From: Diabrotica undecimpunctata
Lineage: Eukaryota; Arthropoda; Insecta; Coleoptera; Chrysomelidae
Direction of reading: 5' to 3'
Length of the DNA stretch: 64,000 nucleotides
NCBI RefSeq assembly: GCF_040954645.1
Contig: NC_092807.1
Coordinates: forward strand, 50,910,991-50,974,990
This document shows positions 1 to 11,497 of the stretch, one piece after another. Numbering within the stretch: the first letter of the stretch is position 1; each line of letters opens with the position of its first letter. The notes below the pieces were generated by a model. The model was not told the origin of the DNA. It saw only the letters and a program-made list of their open reading frames with translations, and made no database searches. The position numbers and the translations under genes were made by a program.

Positions 1-42
1 ATTAATACTTTACAGATTTATCGATATTAACATTATAAAAAG

Positions 43-205
43 GTTTTGAAACTATTTTCTTGTGGCATATATTAGTTAAATATTATGTTTATATGAGATT
101 AAAGCACCATCGATTATAATGAAAATTACATTTTTAACTGCTGTTTGAAGATTCGATTTCCACTCCGGAAATAGTTTTCTAAAAAGATTATTTAATATAA
201 TTACT
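43..205. repeat. Diverged Penelope-like terminal repeat fragment
   Basis: The stretch 'gaaactattttcttgtggca' followed by a gattaaagcacc segment and 'tttccactccggaaatag' parallels, with many changes, the terminal repeats at 7663, 34042 and 59080. No coding part is attached. It is an old solo end; the element edges are not clear. Confidence 0.5.
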
Positions 206-276
206 TATGCTGTGCATGTTATCTATCTATATAAAAAGCTAGGACGACAAATCACACTGTTTGTCCGGTAGGGTAA

Positions 277-553
277 CTACGCCACCTAGGAAAGAAATCT
301 AAACTACCAAGTTAGATTTCAATCTACTGAGTCAATTTGTTCTTGAAATGATACGTTTAATTAATAATACTAATAATATTAATTACATATTAATATAATT
401 AATAATACGATTATTTTTTTCGCAAAATAACCAAAAATATTGGTTGCTGTAATTTTAAGATAATATTAATAAAACACAATAATTTAAAGCTTTATGTTAG
501 TTTAGATTTAAACATCTAGCGCCACCTGGGAAAGAAAGCTGAACGACCAACTG
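277..553 (+). repeat. Pair of short direct repeats about 240 bp apart
   Basis: A motif built on GCCACCT(A/G)GGAAAGAAA followed by an ACxACCAA block occurs at 277-313 and again at 517-553. The intervening sequence is AT-rich and non-coding. It may be part of a short repeat family, but no tRNA-like head or poly(A) tail is visible. Confidence 0.4.
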
Positions 554-1158
554 ACATGAATAAACTTATCTGACAGATAAAATGTAAAATATTTATTTGT
601 TAAATAAAGTACCGAATAAAAAGATATTATGTTGTAGGTTATCGCGAAATCAAAAATATAACCTAAATATTGTTGTTTATTATGGGGGCGAGAGATGGAT
701 TGGTATTAGAAGATTTAATCAAATCGAAAAGTATGATGTTTAATGTTTATAAACTTAGTGCGATATAATATTTGAGGAAGAATCGACAAATTTAATGTTT
801 GTTCTGATAAAGAGTTTTTTAAGTGGTTTAGATTAAGTAAACCGACAGTGACCAATATTCTGAAAATATATATTGTAAATAGTTGTTAATAAAATATTAT
901 AAAATCAGGTATTTCACCTCTCTTTCTTCACTTAGTTTAGGCATTCAATGCTTTCATAATCATTCTTTCATAATGTTGATAATTAAAATAAAGTTTTAAT
1001 GGAGATAATAGAAATGGGTTGTTACTTGAAGATTCTGATCATACAGTAACTCCATTTTTAAGGAGCCCACCAAACAATCCATGAAGAAAGTTTCTATAAT
1101 GAATTCCATATTAAAACCATTAACATTAAAACCAGATATATAACAGAACTTTTAAACT
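554..1158. other. Unannotated AT-rich stretch
   Basis: No open frame with recognisable similarity, no RNA gene and no clear repeat structure is visible here. Confidence 0.5.
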
Positions 1159-2535
1159 CCGCCTGTGGTGACAAATGGGTGGATCGAGTAGCTCAGGAGT
1201 CACCACTGCCGGTTCTAAGCCCGGGTAAAGGAGGAAGGTTGGACAGTGGGCTGACAACCCACTCCCGAAAAAAACACACTGTTACGAAACCTGAACATTT
1301 GCCTCGAAATACAGGAAGGAACTTCCGGAAATGACTCAAGATACGAAATATGGACTATATATTTGGAAACTGGAATGTGACGACACTAAATAAGCCAGGA
1401 GCTCAAACTGCACTTCTGCAAGAACTAAAAAGATAAGCTCATGATTAATGCTCTTCAGGAGACAATATGGCTGGGGAAAGGTGTCAGGGACACTAAAACG
1501 CACACAATTCTATAAAGTGGAAAGAAACAAGGAAGCAAAGAATGTGTAGTTGCATTTGTGGTGGATAACGATTTTAAGTCAAAAATCATAGACTTCCAGG
1601 CAGTCAGTGAAACGATATGCAAGTTAAGAATTTGCACCCACTTCTTCAACCTAACAATGATAAACATTCACTGCCCAACAGAAGAACAAGAACAAAATAC
1701 AAGAAAAGCTTCTATCAACAGCTAGCGATAGTATATGACAATGCACCCAAAAATGACATCAAGATTATAATGGGTGATATGAATGCTAAAATAGGCAAGG
1801 AGCCGCAGTTCTATGACATAACATGAAAACACCCACTGCACAAAAACACGGAAAAATAAAAATAATAATACAGGTGAGAAGAAATTTAGTCCCACAAAAC
1901 ATTATACATGAAAATGACATTGAAACGATTGGGGCATACCTGGGAGTAGAAATATATGCCGACAGATCGGAAGATGAAAAATACGGAAGAGAATAACGCA
2001 TGCAAACAGAGCTTATTTTGTCCTCTCCCATATATTTCGGTCTAAAAATGTCCACCGAAATACAAAGATGAGAATCTATAAAACCTTAATTCGACCAATA
2101 GCATGCTATGGCAGTGAATCATGGGTCCTGAAAGAAGCATCCAAAAGTAAACTCGACACATTCGAAAGGAAAGTGCTAAGGAGAATACTAGGACCTGTGA
2201 GGGAAAACCGAATCTTCAAAAGTCAATACAACAACGAGCTTTATCAACTTTCCAAGGAAGCACCATTGTCAGACTTCATTAGAATACAAAGATTGCAATG
2301 TGATCAAAATGGGAGAGGATAGGATACCAAAAAGAGCACTGAATGTTAGAATGCAGGGAAAGAGACCGGTTGGAAAGCCAATAAAGCGCTGGGAAGATAC
2401 AGTAAACAGCGACGCACAAGCCCTTTTAGGAGTCCGTGTATGGAGAAGATCAGCCACAGACAAGCAAGGGTGGAGGCAAAAAATAAAGAAGGCCAAGGCT
2501 CAATTTGGGCTGTAATGCCGTAGAAGAAGAACAGA
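1159..2535 (+). pseudogene. RTE-like LINE, internally deleted (endonuclease joined to C-terminus)
   Basis: The element begins with an untranslated leader containing 'ccggttctaagcccgggta'. Its broken reading frame then gives GNWNVTTLN near 1360 and IIMGDMNAKIGKE near 1770, which are motifs of the AP-type endonuclease of RTE-like LINEs. After about 1850 the frame jumps to the region downstream of the polymerase: YLGVEIYADRS, KMRIYKTLIRPIACYGSESW and, near 2350, GKRPVGKPIKRWEDTV. The polymerase core with its (Y/F)xDD box is missing, so this copy is dead. Frames change several times (1617-1826, 2068-2322 and 2300-2515 are the longest open parts). The 3' end, just after 2515, reads 'gccgtagaagaagaac'. 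Clade placement within the RTE-like group is from motif memory only. Confidence 0.8.
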
Positions 2536-3513
2536 ATTTTTTATGTATGGAAGAGGTTTAAATAAAATTATATTTATCCAATCGAAATGGGTGTAAAATT
2601 TAAAAGATTCAATCGTTATCTACAGCAACATTCTATGACCTAGCGAGAGATCAAAATAAAGACAACTTTGAAGATGAATTGCGGAATGAAGACATTATTG
2701 AACTTTCTGTTCTCTCTCTCTCACCAAAAATTGTATAATCAAAAGAGATATTAAAACATTAGTGTGATTTCGTTGACAATTAATTAAATGTTAGTGTGTT
2801 CCGAAATAAATTTTACGTTTATCTTACAGATAAGTTACCGTAACATACTTCATTCACCATGAAGTAAAAACGACCCAGCATGACCGATCTTTACATGCAA
2901 AGAAGTTTATTATTTTAAAAATTAAGTTAAAAACTCTTTTGAAAGTTTGTTGATCCTAAAATATATGCTGCGAATTTAGTGATCGGTAAAAAATATAATA
3001 CAAAACTCGATCAACAAATGAATTGCCAAACTAGAATTACGTTGGTTTTTGTATGTAGATCGATTTCATAAGACGACTTTACGCAAAAGTTCAGCAACTT
3101 TCCAAAAGTGACTTATTTGTTATGAAACTTGTACAATAGAGTAAAATATCATTTTGTTTATGTCGTAGACTTAAATAAGAGGAAGTCAGAAAAAATTATG
3201 TAGAGTTACTGTTGTAGATGACAATTGATTGAATCCCCCGTCGCATGGTGACGCAAGTCCAACAGACATTGTAGTTAAAAAACAGGATTTTAACCTCTAA
3301 ATAAGTTTCATCATAAAATAAAACGAAATCACAAGAGATCATCATTGACTATACTGACGTGTCAAAAACCCACCAAAGGGTTAATGGTACCTGAAAATAC
3401 GCCTTAATTCGGACAAACAGTAAAACTTCTATAAGCTACCACTCCTATAAAGTAACCACTTATGTATAACGACCAATTCTTAATTCCCGGTCATTAGAAA
3501 TGCTCCATTAAAA
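2536..3513. other. Unannotated AT-rich stretch
   Basis: No supported gene or repeat structure. Short open frames here have no recognisable motif. Confidence 0.5.
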
Positions 3514-3596
3514 ACCACGTATAATTTTGAAATTGTATGTGGGTATATTTTATTTTATAAAAACCCTTAAAAGGGCAACATTACAAGCACGAACGT

Positions 3597-3622
3597 TTTC
3601 GGAACAACTGTTCCATCATCAG
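3597..3622 (-). ncRNA. Hammerhead-ribozyme-like core (left arm)
   Basis: On the minus strand: CTGATGA, one extra T, a five-pair hairpin GGAAC/GTTCC with an AGTT loop, then GAAA. A stem III can be drawn from the following ACGTT with AATGT, but the residue at the cleavage position would be G, which active hammerheads do not tolerate. Probably a relic or variant. Confidence 0.45.
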
Positions 3623-3948
3623 GTTAAAATACAGGTTACCATGCCTGAGCCACCAAAATATTTGGGTAAAAACCCTTTAAAATGTAATGTGTTACCAAAG
3701 ATTGTACATGTTGTTGATAATATTTGCCAACAGCAGTTGCCAACCGTAGTCCGTTTGAAGAGGTTTACTCTCCGGACACTGGAACTCACTTAGCATGGGT
3801 GTATGTTACCTGAAGTAAAATCTAATTAAAATATTAAACATCATATAATATTATCAACAACATGTACAATCTTTGGTAACACATTACATTTTAAAGGGTT
3901 TTTACCCAAATATTTTGGTGGCTCAGGCATGGTAACCTGTATTTTAAC

Positions 3949-3974
3949 CTGATGATGGAACAGTTGTTCCGAAA
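3949..3974 (+). ncRNA. Hammerhead-ribozyme-like core (right arm)
   Basis: Mirror copy of the left-arm motif on the plus strand, with the same extra T before stem II and the same unfavourable G after the proposed stem III. It points out of the element. Confidence 0.45.
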
Positions 3975-4149
3975 ACGTTCGTGCTTGTAATGTTGCCCTT
4001 TTAAGGGTTTTTATAAAATAAAATATACCCACATACAAAGACTAACCTCTTTTGTTATACGTGGTATACAGCCAGCTACAGGAATTATTTTCCTTGTGGA
4101 TTTTAATTTTGAAATGATTTTCTTTATCATTCCTTATTTATTTTTTCTT

Positions 4150-4643
4150 TAATACGTTATATCTAGCGTTGAATTTAAAGTCCTATGAATGCACCTCAAA
4201 AAGTATGAAGTCAACTCCCACCAATGTACTGTTAGTAGAAACAAGTGGAAAGTCACTAGAATGCAGACGTCAATATTTAACTAAAAAATTTTTCTGTAAA
4301 AAATACTGTTATATAAATCACCCATTAATCAAATTATTAGAATACATCCATAATATTGGTATACGTAAATCAGTATGTGGGAGAAACAATGAAAAATCAT
4401 ACTTAATTGAAGCCTTTTATAATATTTAGCCATATAGAGACTTAATTGACATATATGATAAATTACTCTGCTATGATTTTCAATATGAGATACAATATCA
4501 ACGAAGTCCACTAATCAATTTAAATATATCTAATATATCTAAAAATAATATATATAATATTATTTTCAGAGCAGACACAAATCATTTAATAAACAAATAC
4601 CAATTTGTATTTACTGATGCATTTTAAAATCAAAATGAACATA
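4150..4643 (+). pseudogene. RNase H-bearing LINE, 5' half (RT tail and start of RNase H)
   Basis: The open frame gives NVLLVETSGKSLECRRQYLT, matching the region after the polymerase of I/R1/Jockey-like LINEs, which often reads vea...PL..RR..L. It continues through a stop at about 4427 into RADTNHLINKYQFVFTDA near 4570-4622. The last part corresponds to the first RNase H motif (usually YTDGS). The frame is cut at 4643 by a nested LINE and resumes at 7153. Because of stops and the missing upstream RT, it is non-functional. Confidence 0.7.
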
Positions 4644-4656
4644 TGGGGTTTGAAGT
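4644..4656. repeat. Target site duplication, left copy
   Basis: TGGGGTTTGAAGT here is repeated exactly at 7140-7152. The two copies bracket the minus-strand LINE and define its insertion into the older RNase H-bearing LINE. Confidence 0.88.
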
Positions 4657-7139
4657 CATCATCATCAACCTGTATGTGTCCACTGCTGGACATAGGTCTC
4701 CCTCAGCTCTTTCCATCTGTCTCTGTCTTGTGCGGCTTGCATACAGTTATTGCTAATACTCTTCAGGTCGTCAGTCCATCTAGTCAGTGGGCGTCCTCTG
4801 CTCCGTATTGCTTCTTGTCTTGGGCTCCACTCCAAAATATGTTTTGCCCATCGGTTTTCTGATAATTTGGTGAGGTGTCCTGCCAAATTCCATTTTAACG
4901 ACGCGATTTTTTCGATAGCGTCTGTTGTTTTTGTTCTATGACGTATTTCTTCGTTTGGGATTCGGTTTCTCAGAGAAACTCCCAACATCTGGCGCTCCAT
5001 AGTCATCTGAGTCATGCGAATCTTATTAACTACCTTTTTTGTGAGTGTTACTGTTTCTGCTCCATAAATGAGTACAGGTAACACACATTGGTCAAAGATT
5101 TTCCTTTTGAGGCATATGGGTAGATCCGATTTAAATACATAGTTTAATTTACCAAACGCTGCCCAGGCTAATCATATGCGACATGGGAGCTCACATGTCT
5201 GGTTATCTCTGCCCAACCGAATTTCATGCTCTAGGTACTTATACGATATAGTCTTCTGCACAATATCCCTTCCATCAACAGCAATAGTGAATTCGATTTA
5301 GCACAAGATTAGTCATTATTTGCGTCTTGTTCATATTAATCTTTAGTCCGACCTCCAAGGAAGCGTGATATAATTTTTCAAACATTATTATTGCATCATC
5401 CATACGATCGGCTATAAGGACGATGTTATCTGCAAATCTGAACTGACTGAGCTTCTCTCCATTTATGTTAATACTATGCTCGTTCAGATGTGCTTTCTTA
5501 CAAGTATGTTATAAAAGCGTCGTGAATAGCTTTGGAGAGACTGTGTCTCCTTTCCGTACTCCTCGCTGTATACATAATTTATTGGTTTCTTGTTCAGATA
5601 GTCTTACGCTAGCTGTGGCATTTCGGTACATATATTTAATTATGTTAGTGTAGCGATGGTCTATTCAGCATTCTGTCAATGCTTTTAACATTTTCTGATG
5701 GCTTATGGTATCGAATGCTTTCTCGTAGTCGACAAATATCAGTGCCAATGGTTTTTTGTATTCTGCAGACTTGTCTATTAGGTTCTTTATCACTAGTAAG
5801 TGGTCGTTAGTGCTGTATCCCGATCTAAATCCAGCTTGTTCTCTAAGTTGATAGAAGTCTAATTTAGGTAGTTTTTTAAATCTGTTATGTCTCCTTGCTT
5901 GTGTAATAAAGTAATGACTGCATTATTCCATTGAGATGGAGGTTTTCCTTGATAGATGCATTCGGTGAAAAGCTTGGCCAAAGCCTGGATAATTTTAATT
6001 CCACCTAGTTTGATCGCTTCGATCACTACTCCGTCATCGCCAGGGAAATTGTTATTTTTCATTTCTAAAAATGCCGTTTTGATATCGTATGGAGTGACTT
6101 CTGGCATTAATTCTGATCCTTGGTTTGTGATTTTGTGTAGGGGGTCATCTTGCCTTTTGTCGGTGCTCCCATACATTTCGCGATAAAAGGATTCGACAAA
6201 CTCAAAGATTTTGATTCTATCAGTAGTAATGTTTCCATATTTGTTTTTTATTTTCTACATCTTTTTGTTGCCTATGTTGTTCGTATTTCACCTCAAAACT
6301 TTTAAACTTTTGTTTTCTTGAATTATCTTAGTTATTTCTCCTGTATTGTTTCGTCTTACGTCTTTTCGGATTGACCGGTGGATATCCTTATTTAATTTTT
6401 TCATTTTTGCGTAGCTGGAGCCGTATTTTGGCACTCCCTTTCCGTATCTTTTAGAGCCTTCATTATGCCATCATTTGCTTCATCTACATCTTCTATTTCG
6501 TCTTGCAAGTCTTGCATATGTCTGGTTAGTGTATCTTCATACAGGTCATTGTTTTCTGGGGGAATCCATTTCTTTTTTCTTGTTTTTAGGATCATCTTTG
6601 TTCTTTCTAATTTGACATTTAATAGTAAATTAGCTCGGATTAATCTGTGGTCGCTTCCTATTAAAAATTTGTTAAGTACTTGTATGTCTTTGATTATTTT
6701 TTTTCTGTTTGTTATAATATAATCTATTTCATTTTTGACACTGCCGTCTGGGCTGATCCATGTCCATTTACACTGAGGCTTTTTGTCGAAAAAAGAGTTC
6801 ATCATGAATAAATTTTCCTGGTGTAAGAGGTTCAGCAATCTTTGCCCCCGTACATTTCTTTCGCCATAGCCATACTTACACCCATTGCTACTTCGGCATC
6901 ATCTTGTTTAAACCCCATTTTCGCGTTAAAGTCGCCCATAGTTATTGTGTAATATGCTGGTGTGGCATGTAACGATGTTTTAGGTCCTCATAATTTTTTT
7001 CAATTTCTACATCCGAGTGAGTAGTCGTTGGAGCATATGTATGGACTTAAGGTTATATCTTAGGGGCTTATGCTAATAATTTCAACTATATTTTGTGCAT
7101 GCTTTCTATGTATAATAAATCCTACTCCACCAGTTGAAG
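4657..7139 (-). mobile_element. RTE-like LINE, 5'-truncated, nested insertion
   Basis: Read on the minus strand the element enters in mid-endonuclease (GGVGFIIHRK near 7120, then MGDFNAKMG near 6915 and NEIDYIITNRKKI with SDHRLI near 6650-6740). The polymerase region follows (KNNNFPGDDGVVIEAIKLGG near 6030). It ends with VLIYGAETVTLTKK, LAGHLTKLSENRWAKHIL and RGRPLTRWTDDLKS at 4700-5080. The 3' end at 4657 is a short (TGATGA)-type tail, typical of RTE elements. Several frameshifts lie between 5860 and 5085. A perfect 13 bp duplication flanks it, so it is younger than its host LINE. Confidence 0.9.
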
Positions 7140-7152
7140 TGGGGTTTGAAGT
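7140..7152. repeat. Target site duplication, right copy
   Basis: Exact repeat of 4644-4656 (TGGGGTTTGAAGT). Confidence 0.88.
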
Positions 7153-7655
7153 ATACATGCCAAATTCTAAATATATGTAATGTAGAACTTAATGCAATAT
7201 ATAAAGGGGTTAGTGTGTGCCTAGAAAAATATATAAATAATATTTCAAAAGTTATTCTCTTTAGTGATTCTATAAGTACAATTGATAAATTGAAACAAAT
7301 TGGATTAAATGCTAAAACAGATCATATCACATGATTAACCAGAAGAATAATAGTGGAAGTCAACAACAACGGCAATACATTTAAAGTAACTTAGATCCCA
7401 GAACATTGCGGCATTAAGGAAACTTAATATATAGATAAACTGGCAAAAATTGGAAATACTCTAAAAGGTCCTGCTAATATAAAAATAATTTATACATACT
7501 GACAAAATTGAAAGCCAGAATCAAACAAGATCACTACAATTTCTGAATGAGCTCCATTTATTTGAAAGGGAAATAGTATGGAGTAATACAACTATCATTC
7601 CCGGATACACCATGGTTTAAAAAGTTTCCACATATTGATAAAGGCACTTAACGAA
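7153..7655 (+). pseudogene. RNase H-bearing LINE, 3' half
   Basis: This continues the frame interrupted at 4643. VELNAIYKGV supplies the catalytic Glu region and ILFSDSISTIDKL the Asp region. IPEHCGIKET-YIDKLAKIG near 7390-7455 is the last RNase H motif, broken by stops. Near 7605 another frame gives PWFKKFPHIDK, as in the segment after RNase H in this LINE group. Joining across the nested element restores the expected motif order, which confirms the two pieces were one element. Confidence 0.75.
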
Positions 7656-8665
7656 CATATTGTTCTGAAGCTATTTTCTTGTGGCATCTTAAAGTAATTT
7701 AATTATTTCAATGAGAATAAGCCACAATTGAAGTTTAAAATAAGATTATTGACGTGTCAATTTCCACTTTTCCACTTCTGAAATCGTTTTCAAAATACAC
7801 ACAATAAATTAAACTAATTTTGTTTTTCGTTAATTGGTGAAAAATTCTTCTAATAATTTAATTTTAACTCATTTATATTGACAATTCACACATATATTAT
7901 ACATTTTAAAGTAGACAACTTTAAAATGATATTGCCAATATTGCTGAGTTGCGTTCCTGGGACGACTTTATTGTAAGATAATTCGTTTGATTGCATGAAA
8001 TCAACTTTAACTTGAGAATATCCATCAGAACCAAATCATAGCACGTAATTCGTCTTTAAAAAGACAACCACATGCCATGATGACAGTAAAATTCTCCTGT
8101 TAGTAACTCCATAGTAAATCACAAGGAAAAAACCAGGAAAAAAAACCTGATAATACTATCCCGACATGGTAAGTATTTGGTCTTACATTTAGTTTACTCT
8201 CAATAAACACCAAACTCTTATTTTATATGTATGTTATTTAAAAACATAAATTATTTATCCTCGATATGTTACTGACTTACTGATAGTGGTAAAATAACCA
8301 GGTCCTACTGCATTCTGCCGAGGAATTTGCGACACAATTTGGTCTCATTTAGTATAATTAGAGCGGCTTCTTTGAATTGCTCTATTTACCATCTTTTGGA
8401 ACTATACTTGAATCGTTCCATTGAATCTTTCATTATCCCATGCGTGTTTACATATTTGAGATCTATCAAATTCTCTATTTTTAATATAAGATTGATGTTC
8501 ACTTATTTTAACATTTAATGGCCTTGATGTTTCACCTAAATAATACTGATCGCATTCACAAGGTCTTTTATAAATACAATTCTTTGTTCTTTCTTGTTCA
8601 TTGTTAGGTTTAGTTTTAGATAAAATATATCTCAATTTATACTTTACAAACAGCATTGCATATTG
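7656..8665 (-). mobile_element. Penelope-like element, 5'-truncated, GIY-YIG endonuclease plus terminal repeat
   Basis: On the minus strand 8656-8402 encodes KRPCECDQYYLGETSRPL and VKISEHQSYIKNREF, a GIY-YIG endonuclease as found at the C-terminus of PLE proteins. The frame then breaks; the remaining C-terminal part is visible in other frames down to about 8200. The terminal repeat (about 8110-7663) ends with the conserved TTGTTCTGAAGC block. CATATTG occurs on both sides (7656 and 8659) and may be a short target duplication. The reverse transcriptase is absent, so the copy is 5'-truncated. Same family as 34042-35945. Confidence 0.8.
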
Positions 8666-9423
8666 CCATGAGCAAGATCAAATGAAATACTAAGAAATGT
8701 GCTGGAAAATGAATTAGTATGCCGGCCAAAAGTAAAGAAAGAAGAATAAATTAAACTAATGATGCTTTCCGTTTTAAAATAAAACAAAATAATTATTCGT
8801 TAAAATTGTATTTTGAAAGCGATTTCCTAGGTGGATCTTCAATTAAAATTGCGATTTATTCCCATTAAATACAATAGATAATATTGAATTCTACAATTCA
8901 CTATTATCCCATTTTGGTAAATTCTTAATTTTTTAATCGCACTTACATATTTTCGTTTTATGATTTGTCAAAATTGATTGATTCTTTCATATTTTGTAGT
9001 TTATTTAGTATTTTTCACGTATTAATAAATATTTCAGTTTATTCGTATTAATTCACGTTTTACTTACACTTCACAAGTTTTTTTATTCTATAATGGCTTT
9101 GGCTTTGGCTTAGCCAATTAGCCACACTTTGTAAGTTAAACATGCAACTTTTATTAATCTGTACGTTTAGAAATTTATCTACTCTTATTTTTAATATATT
9201 TTTCAAAAAATCTAAATATAAAACTTATCTCTAACACTGGTACTTAAATTTGTTGGCAGTAAGAAATCACCTACAGGACGTCATACGAATATTGCATGAA
9301 CACTGTCAAGCATGCACCAAACATTAGATAACTTATATCGACGTTTACTGATTCTTAGTAATATACACATACCGTCTCACGTATCTTATGCCTTATCGTA
9401 TAATAAATATCACTAAAATACAC

Positions 9424-9427
<4 letters not shown>
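8666..9427. other. Mixed repeat scraps
   Basis: Two small pieces are recognisable. At 8805-8880 a reversed, diverged copy of the PLE terminal repeat contains 'gcgatttcctaggtgga'. At 9083-9240 lies what looks like a LINE 3' tail on the minus strand: its end, CTAATTGGCTAAGCC on the minus strand, matches the tail of the LINE at 28190-29480. The rest is plain AT-rich sequence. Confidence 0.45.

Positions 9428-9491
<64 letters not shown>
9428..9491. repeat. (TA)n microsatellite
   Basis: Uninterrupted alternating TA. An imperfect hairpin follows directly: 9493-9530 pairs with 9580-9620 through 'ctattacaagaatta' and its complement. Confidence 0.95.
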
Positions 9492-9495
<4 letters not shown>

Positions 9496-9962
9496 CCTGA
9501 GCTAAGATTAATTACTATTACAAGAATTAGTAATTATTATTACCATCGACGCGGTTCAACCCGGAAGACTGTTAAGTTTAATATTAATTCTTGTAATAGT
9601 ATTAACCTCATAGCTCTGGGTTTAATTGTACTAAACGCAGATATTTTTCGAAACATATATACACTCATGGACGAATATCGAATATTTTGGAATTTTCCAA
9701 TTTTTTTTTTGTAGTCACATCAAATAATTTTAGATTACTGATAATACTCATATAGTAGGCTGATGTGCTCTACTGGTTTGAGATATTTTGATGTTTATTT
9801 TGACGTTTATTCAGTTGTTAGTGTCATTCGTACATCTCATAAAAAACCTTCTTCACGTAAAGCAAAAATCATAAGAATTCGGTTATTTTTAGTTTAATTT
9901 ATTAAAAGTTAATTAAATATTGTCTTGATTTAACTAAGTTTAAAACAAGTATCCCACCAATT

Positions 9963-10221
9963 CGACTCTGCGATAAAGCCCAAGTAGCACATATTGTAAT
10001 TTTGTACGAGGAAGGATATGCACAAAAAGGTATCGCACGACGTCTCAGCAGAACTGAATCTATAGTTTCGAATACTCTAAAAAGGTACCGCGAAACAGGA
10101 AATTTTGTACGAAGGCCTGATCAAGGACGCCCAAGGTGCACAACCGCAATTGATGGCCGTTTTTTGGTTCTTAATTCTACACGAAATCGTTCATTGATTT
10201 CGACGCACCTCAAAAATGAGC
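9963..10221 (+). pseudogene. Tc1-like transposase, N-terminal DNA-binding fragment
   Basis: An open frame running from about 9963 reads AQVAHIVILYEEGYAQKGIA, then SNTLKRYRETGNFVRRP and GRPRCTTAIDGRFL. This is the paired-like helix-turn-helix region of Tc1 transposases, with the usual GRPR linker between the two subdomains. It stops being transposase-like at about 10221, where a LINE on the other strand begins, so the DDE catalytic domain is absent. No terminal inverted repeat is evident at either edge. Confidence 0.75.
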
Positions 10222-10433
10222 TATTAAATATACTATGTCGTCTGTAAACCTCAAGTTGTTCAGAAACTCTTCATTTACGTTCACTCCAATATTTTCCCAA
10301 ATATTGTTTTTAATAGCACTCTGTTGTAATAAATCGGTGAATAGTTAATGAGATATGGTGTCTTCTTGCCTAATATCCTTCTCCACGGGAAATGCGTTTG
10401 TGTCGCCATAGAACATTCTCACTGCAGCTGTTG

Positions 10434-10494
<61 letters not shown>

Positions 10495-10684
10495 CGAAGA
10501 AGATTTGTGTATCTATGACCAATACTGCACTCTGTAAAAGCTCTTAACTTGAGTCAAATGCTTTCTCAAAGTCTACAAACATTAATTATAATTATTATTA
10601 ATATTACTTGTAGGTGGTCATTAGTTAAAAATCCAGTTCTAAATCCGGCTTGCTCTATGTTAAAATTCCTTAGCTCTGCAATGT
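10222..10684 (-). pseudogene. RTE-like LINE reverse transcriptase fragment
   Basis: Minus-strand reading from 10680 downward gives NIEQAGFRTGFLTNDHLQ, then VDFEKAFDS near 10580. A (TA)n tract at 10435-10492 interrupts it. It then reads RMFYGDTNAFPVEKDIRQED and LNNLRFTDDIVY near 10240. These are the fingers and palm motifs; the catalytic box is TDD-type (FTDD instead of FADD). The copy is broken by several frame changes. Its upstream side abuts a TIR element at 10685. Confidence 0.75.
10435..10492. repeat. (TA)n microsatellite
   Basis: Perfect TA alternation that expanded or inserted inside the LINE fragment. Confidence 0.95.
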
Positions 10685-11487
10685 ACAAGGATCTAGGGAT
10701 CCCACCTTAAATTTTCACCTTTACCATGCGAGATGCGCTATGCACCATTGCGCAGATGATTTTAAGACTTTAACATTTTTGTTTCTCCTAACCTAACCTG
10801 TATCTTTTACCGATTAAAAAAGGAGATCAATGCTCATCATAATTATAACCAATAAAAATAACCTTGGTCCATCCTTGGCCGTTTTCTTAGGTTGTTCAAA
10901 ATTTCTATAAATATTTTGAGAACGATTTCAAAACGTCAAACTTTGGTTAGTTAAAAAATGTGATTTTCATTACAACCAATAAATTGTGGCTTAATCCCAT
11001 ATAAACATAATATTTAAATTAAAAAAGAAGTTTAAAAAAGTTTCATTGTAAAAGATTTTGCTATTTAGTAGTGGGAATAAAATGTAAAGAAACATACAAA
11101 AAACCAGTAGAAGTACTCAATGTTTGTAAAATAAAACAAGAAATAGGCTTTTTGAAAGAGGAAAGAATGAATTTTGGAAATTAAGATAATATATTATGAA
11201 TGATATGAAGGATAAAATTTTCTTTTAAATAAAGAATCAGTTGTAAGTTTTTTATTTATGAGATTTGCTAGTCATCATTTTAATCATAATTTCGATAAGA
11301 CTACATAAATGAAAGATTATAATTGGTTAATTAAATATCTAGCTTAAATCTAGTTTTCAAATAAATTGTCAATTTATTATTTCTTGAAATCACAAGCCAA
11401 AATTTTAAAATCATAATATGCGTAATGGAGCATCGCGCAGATCGCATGGTAAAGGTAAAAATTTAAGGTGGGATCCCTAGATCCAAG
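10685..11487. mobile_element. Non-autonomous DNA transposon with ~90 bp TIRs (possibly Mutator-like)
   Basis: The left end GGATCTAGGGATCCCACCTT (10689 on) is inverted at 11465-11484, and the similarity continues for about 90 bp, including 'acctttaccatgcga'. TCTGCAATGT is found just outside both ends (10675-10684 and 11488-11497), an apparent 10 bp target duplication. Long TIRs with a 9-10 bp duplication suggest Mutator-like elements, but no transposase is present. The interior (10905-11010) contains a diverged PLE terminal repeat. Confidence 0.7.
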
Positions 11488-11497
11488 TCTGCAATGT

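Larger units (their letters stand above)
3514..4061. mobile_element. Inverted-repeat (foldback) element with hammerhead-like motifs in both arms
   Basis: The left arm (about 3531-3722) and right arm (about 3852-4040) are near-perfect reverse complements around a 130 bp spacer. Outer edges extend the symmetry with 'accacgtataa' at 3520 and 'ttatacgtggt' at 4053. Each arm can be translated as the same 65-residue open frame, but that is a mirror artefact without known motifs. Both arms carry CTGATGA, a GGAAC-AGTT-GTTCC hairpin and GAAA, oriented outward. There is no transposase, so the element is non-autonomous. Confidence 0.75.
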
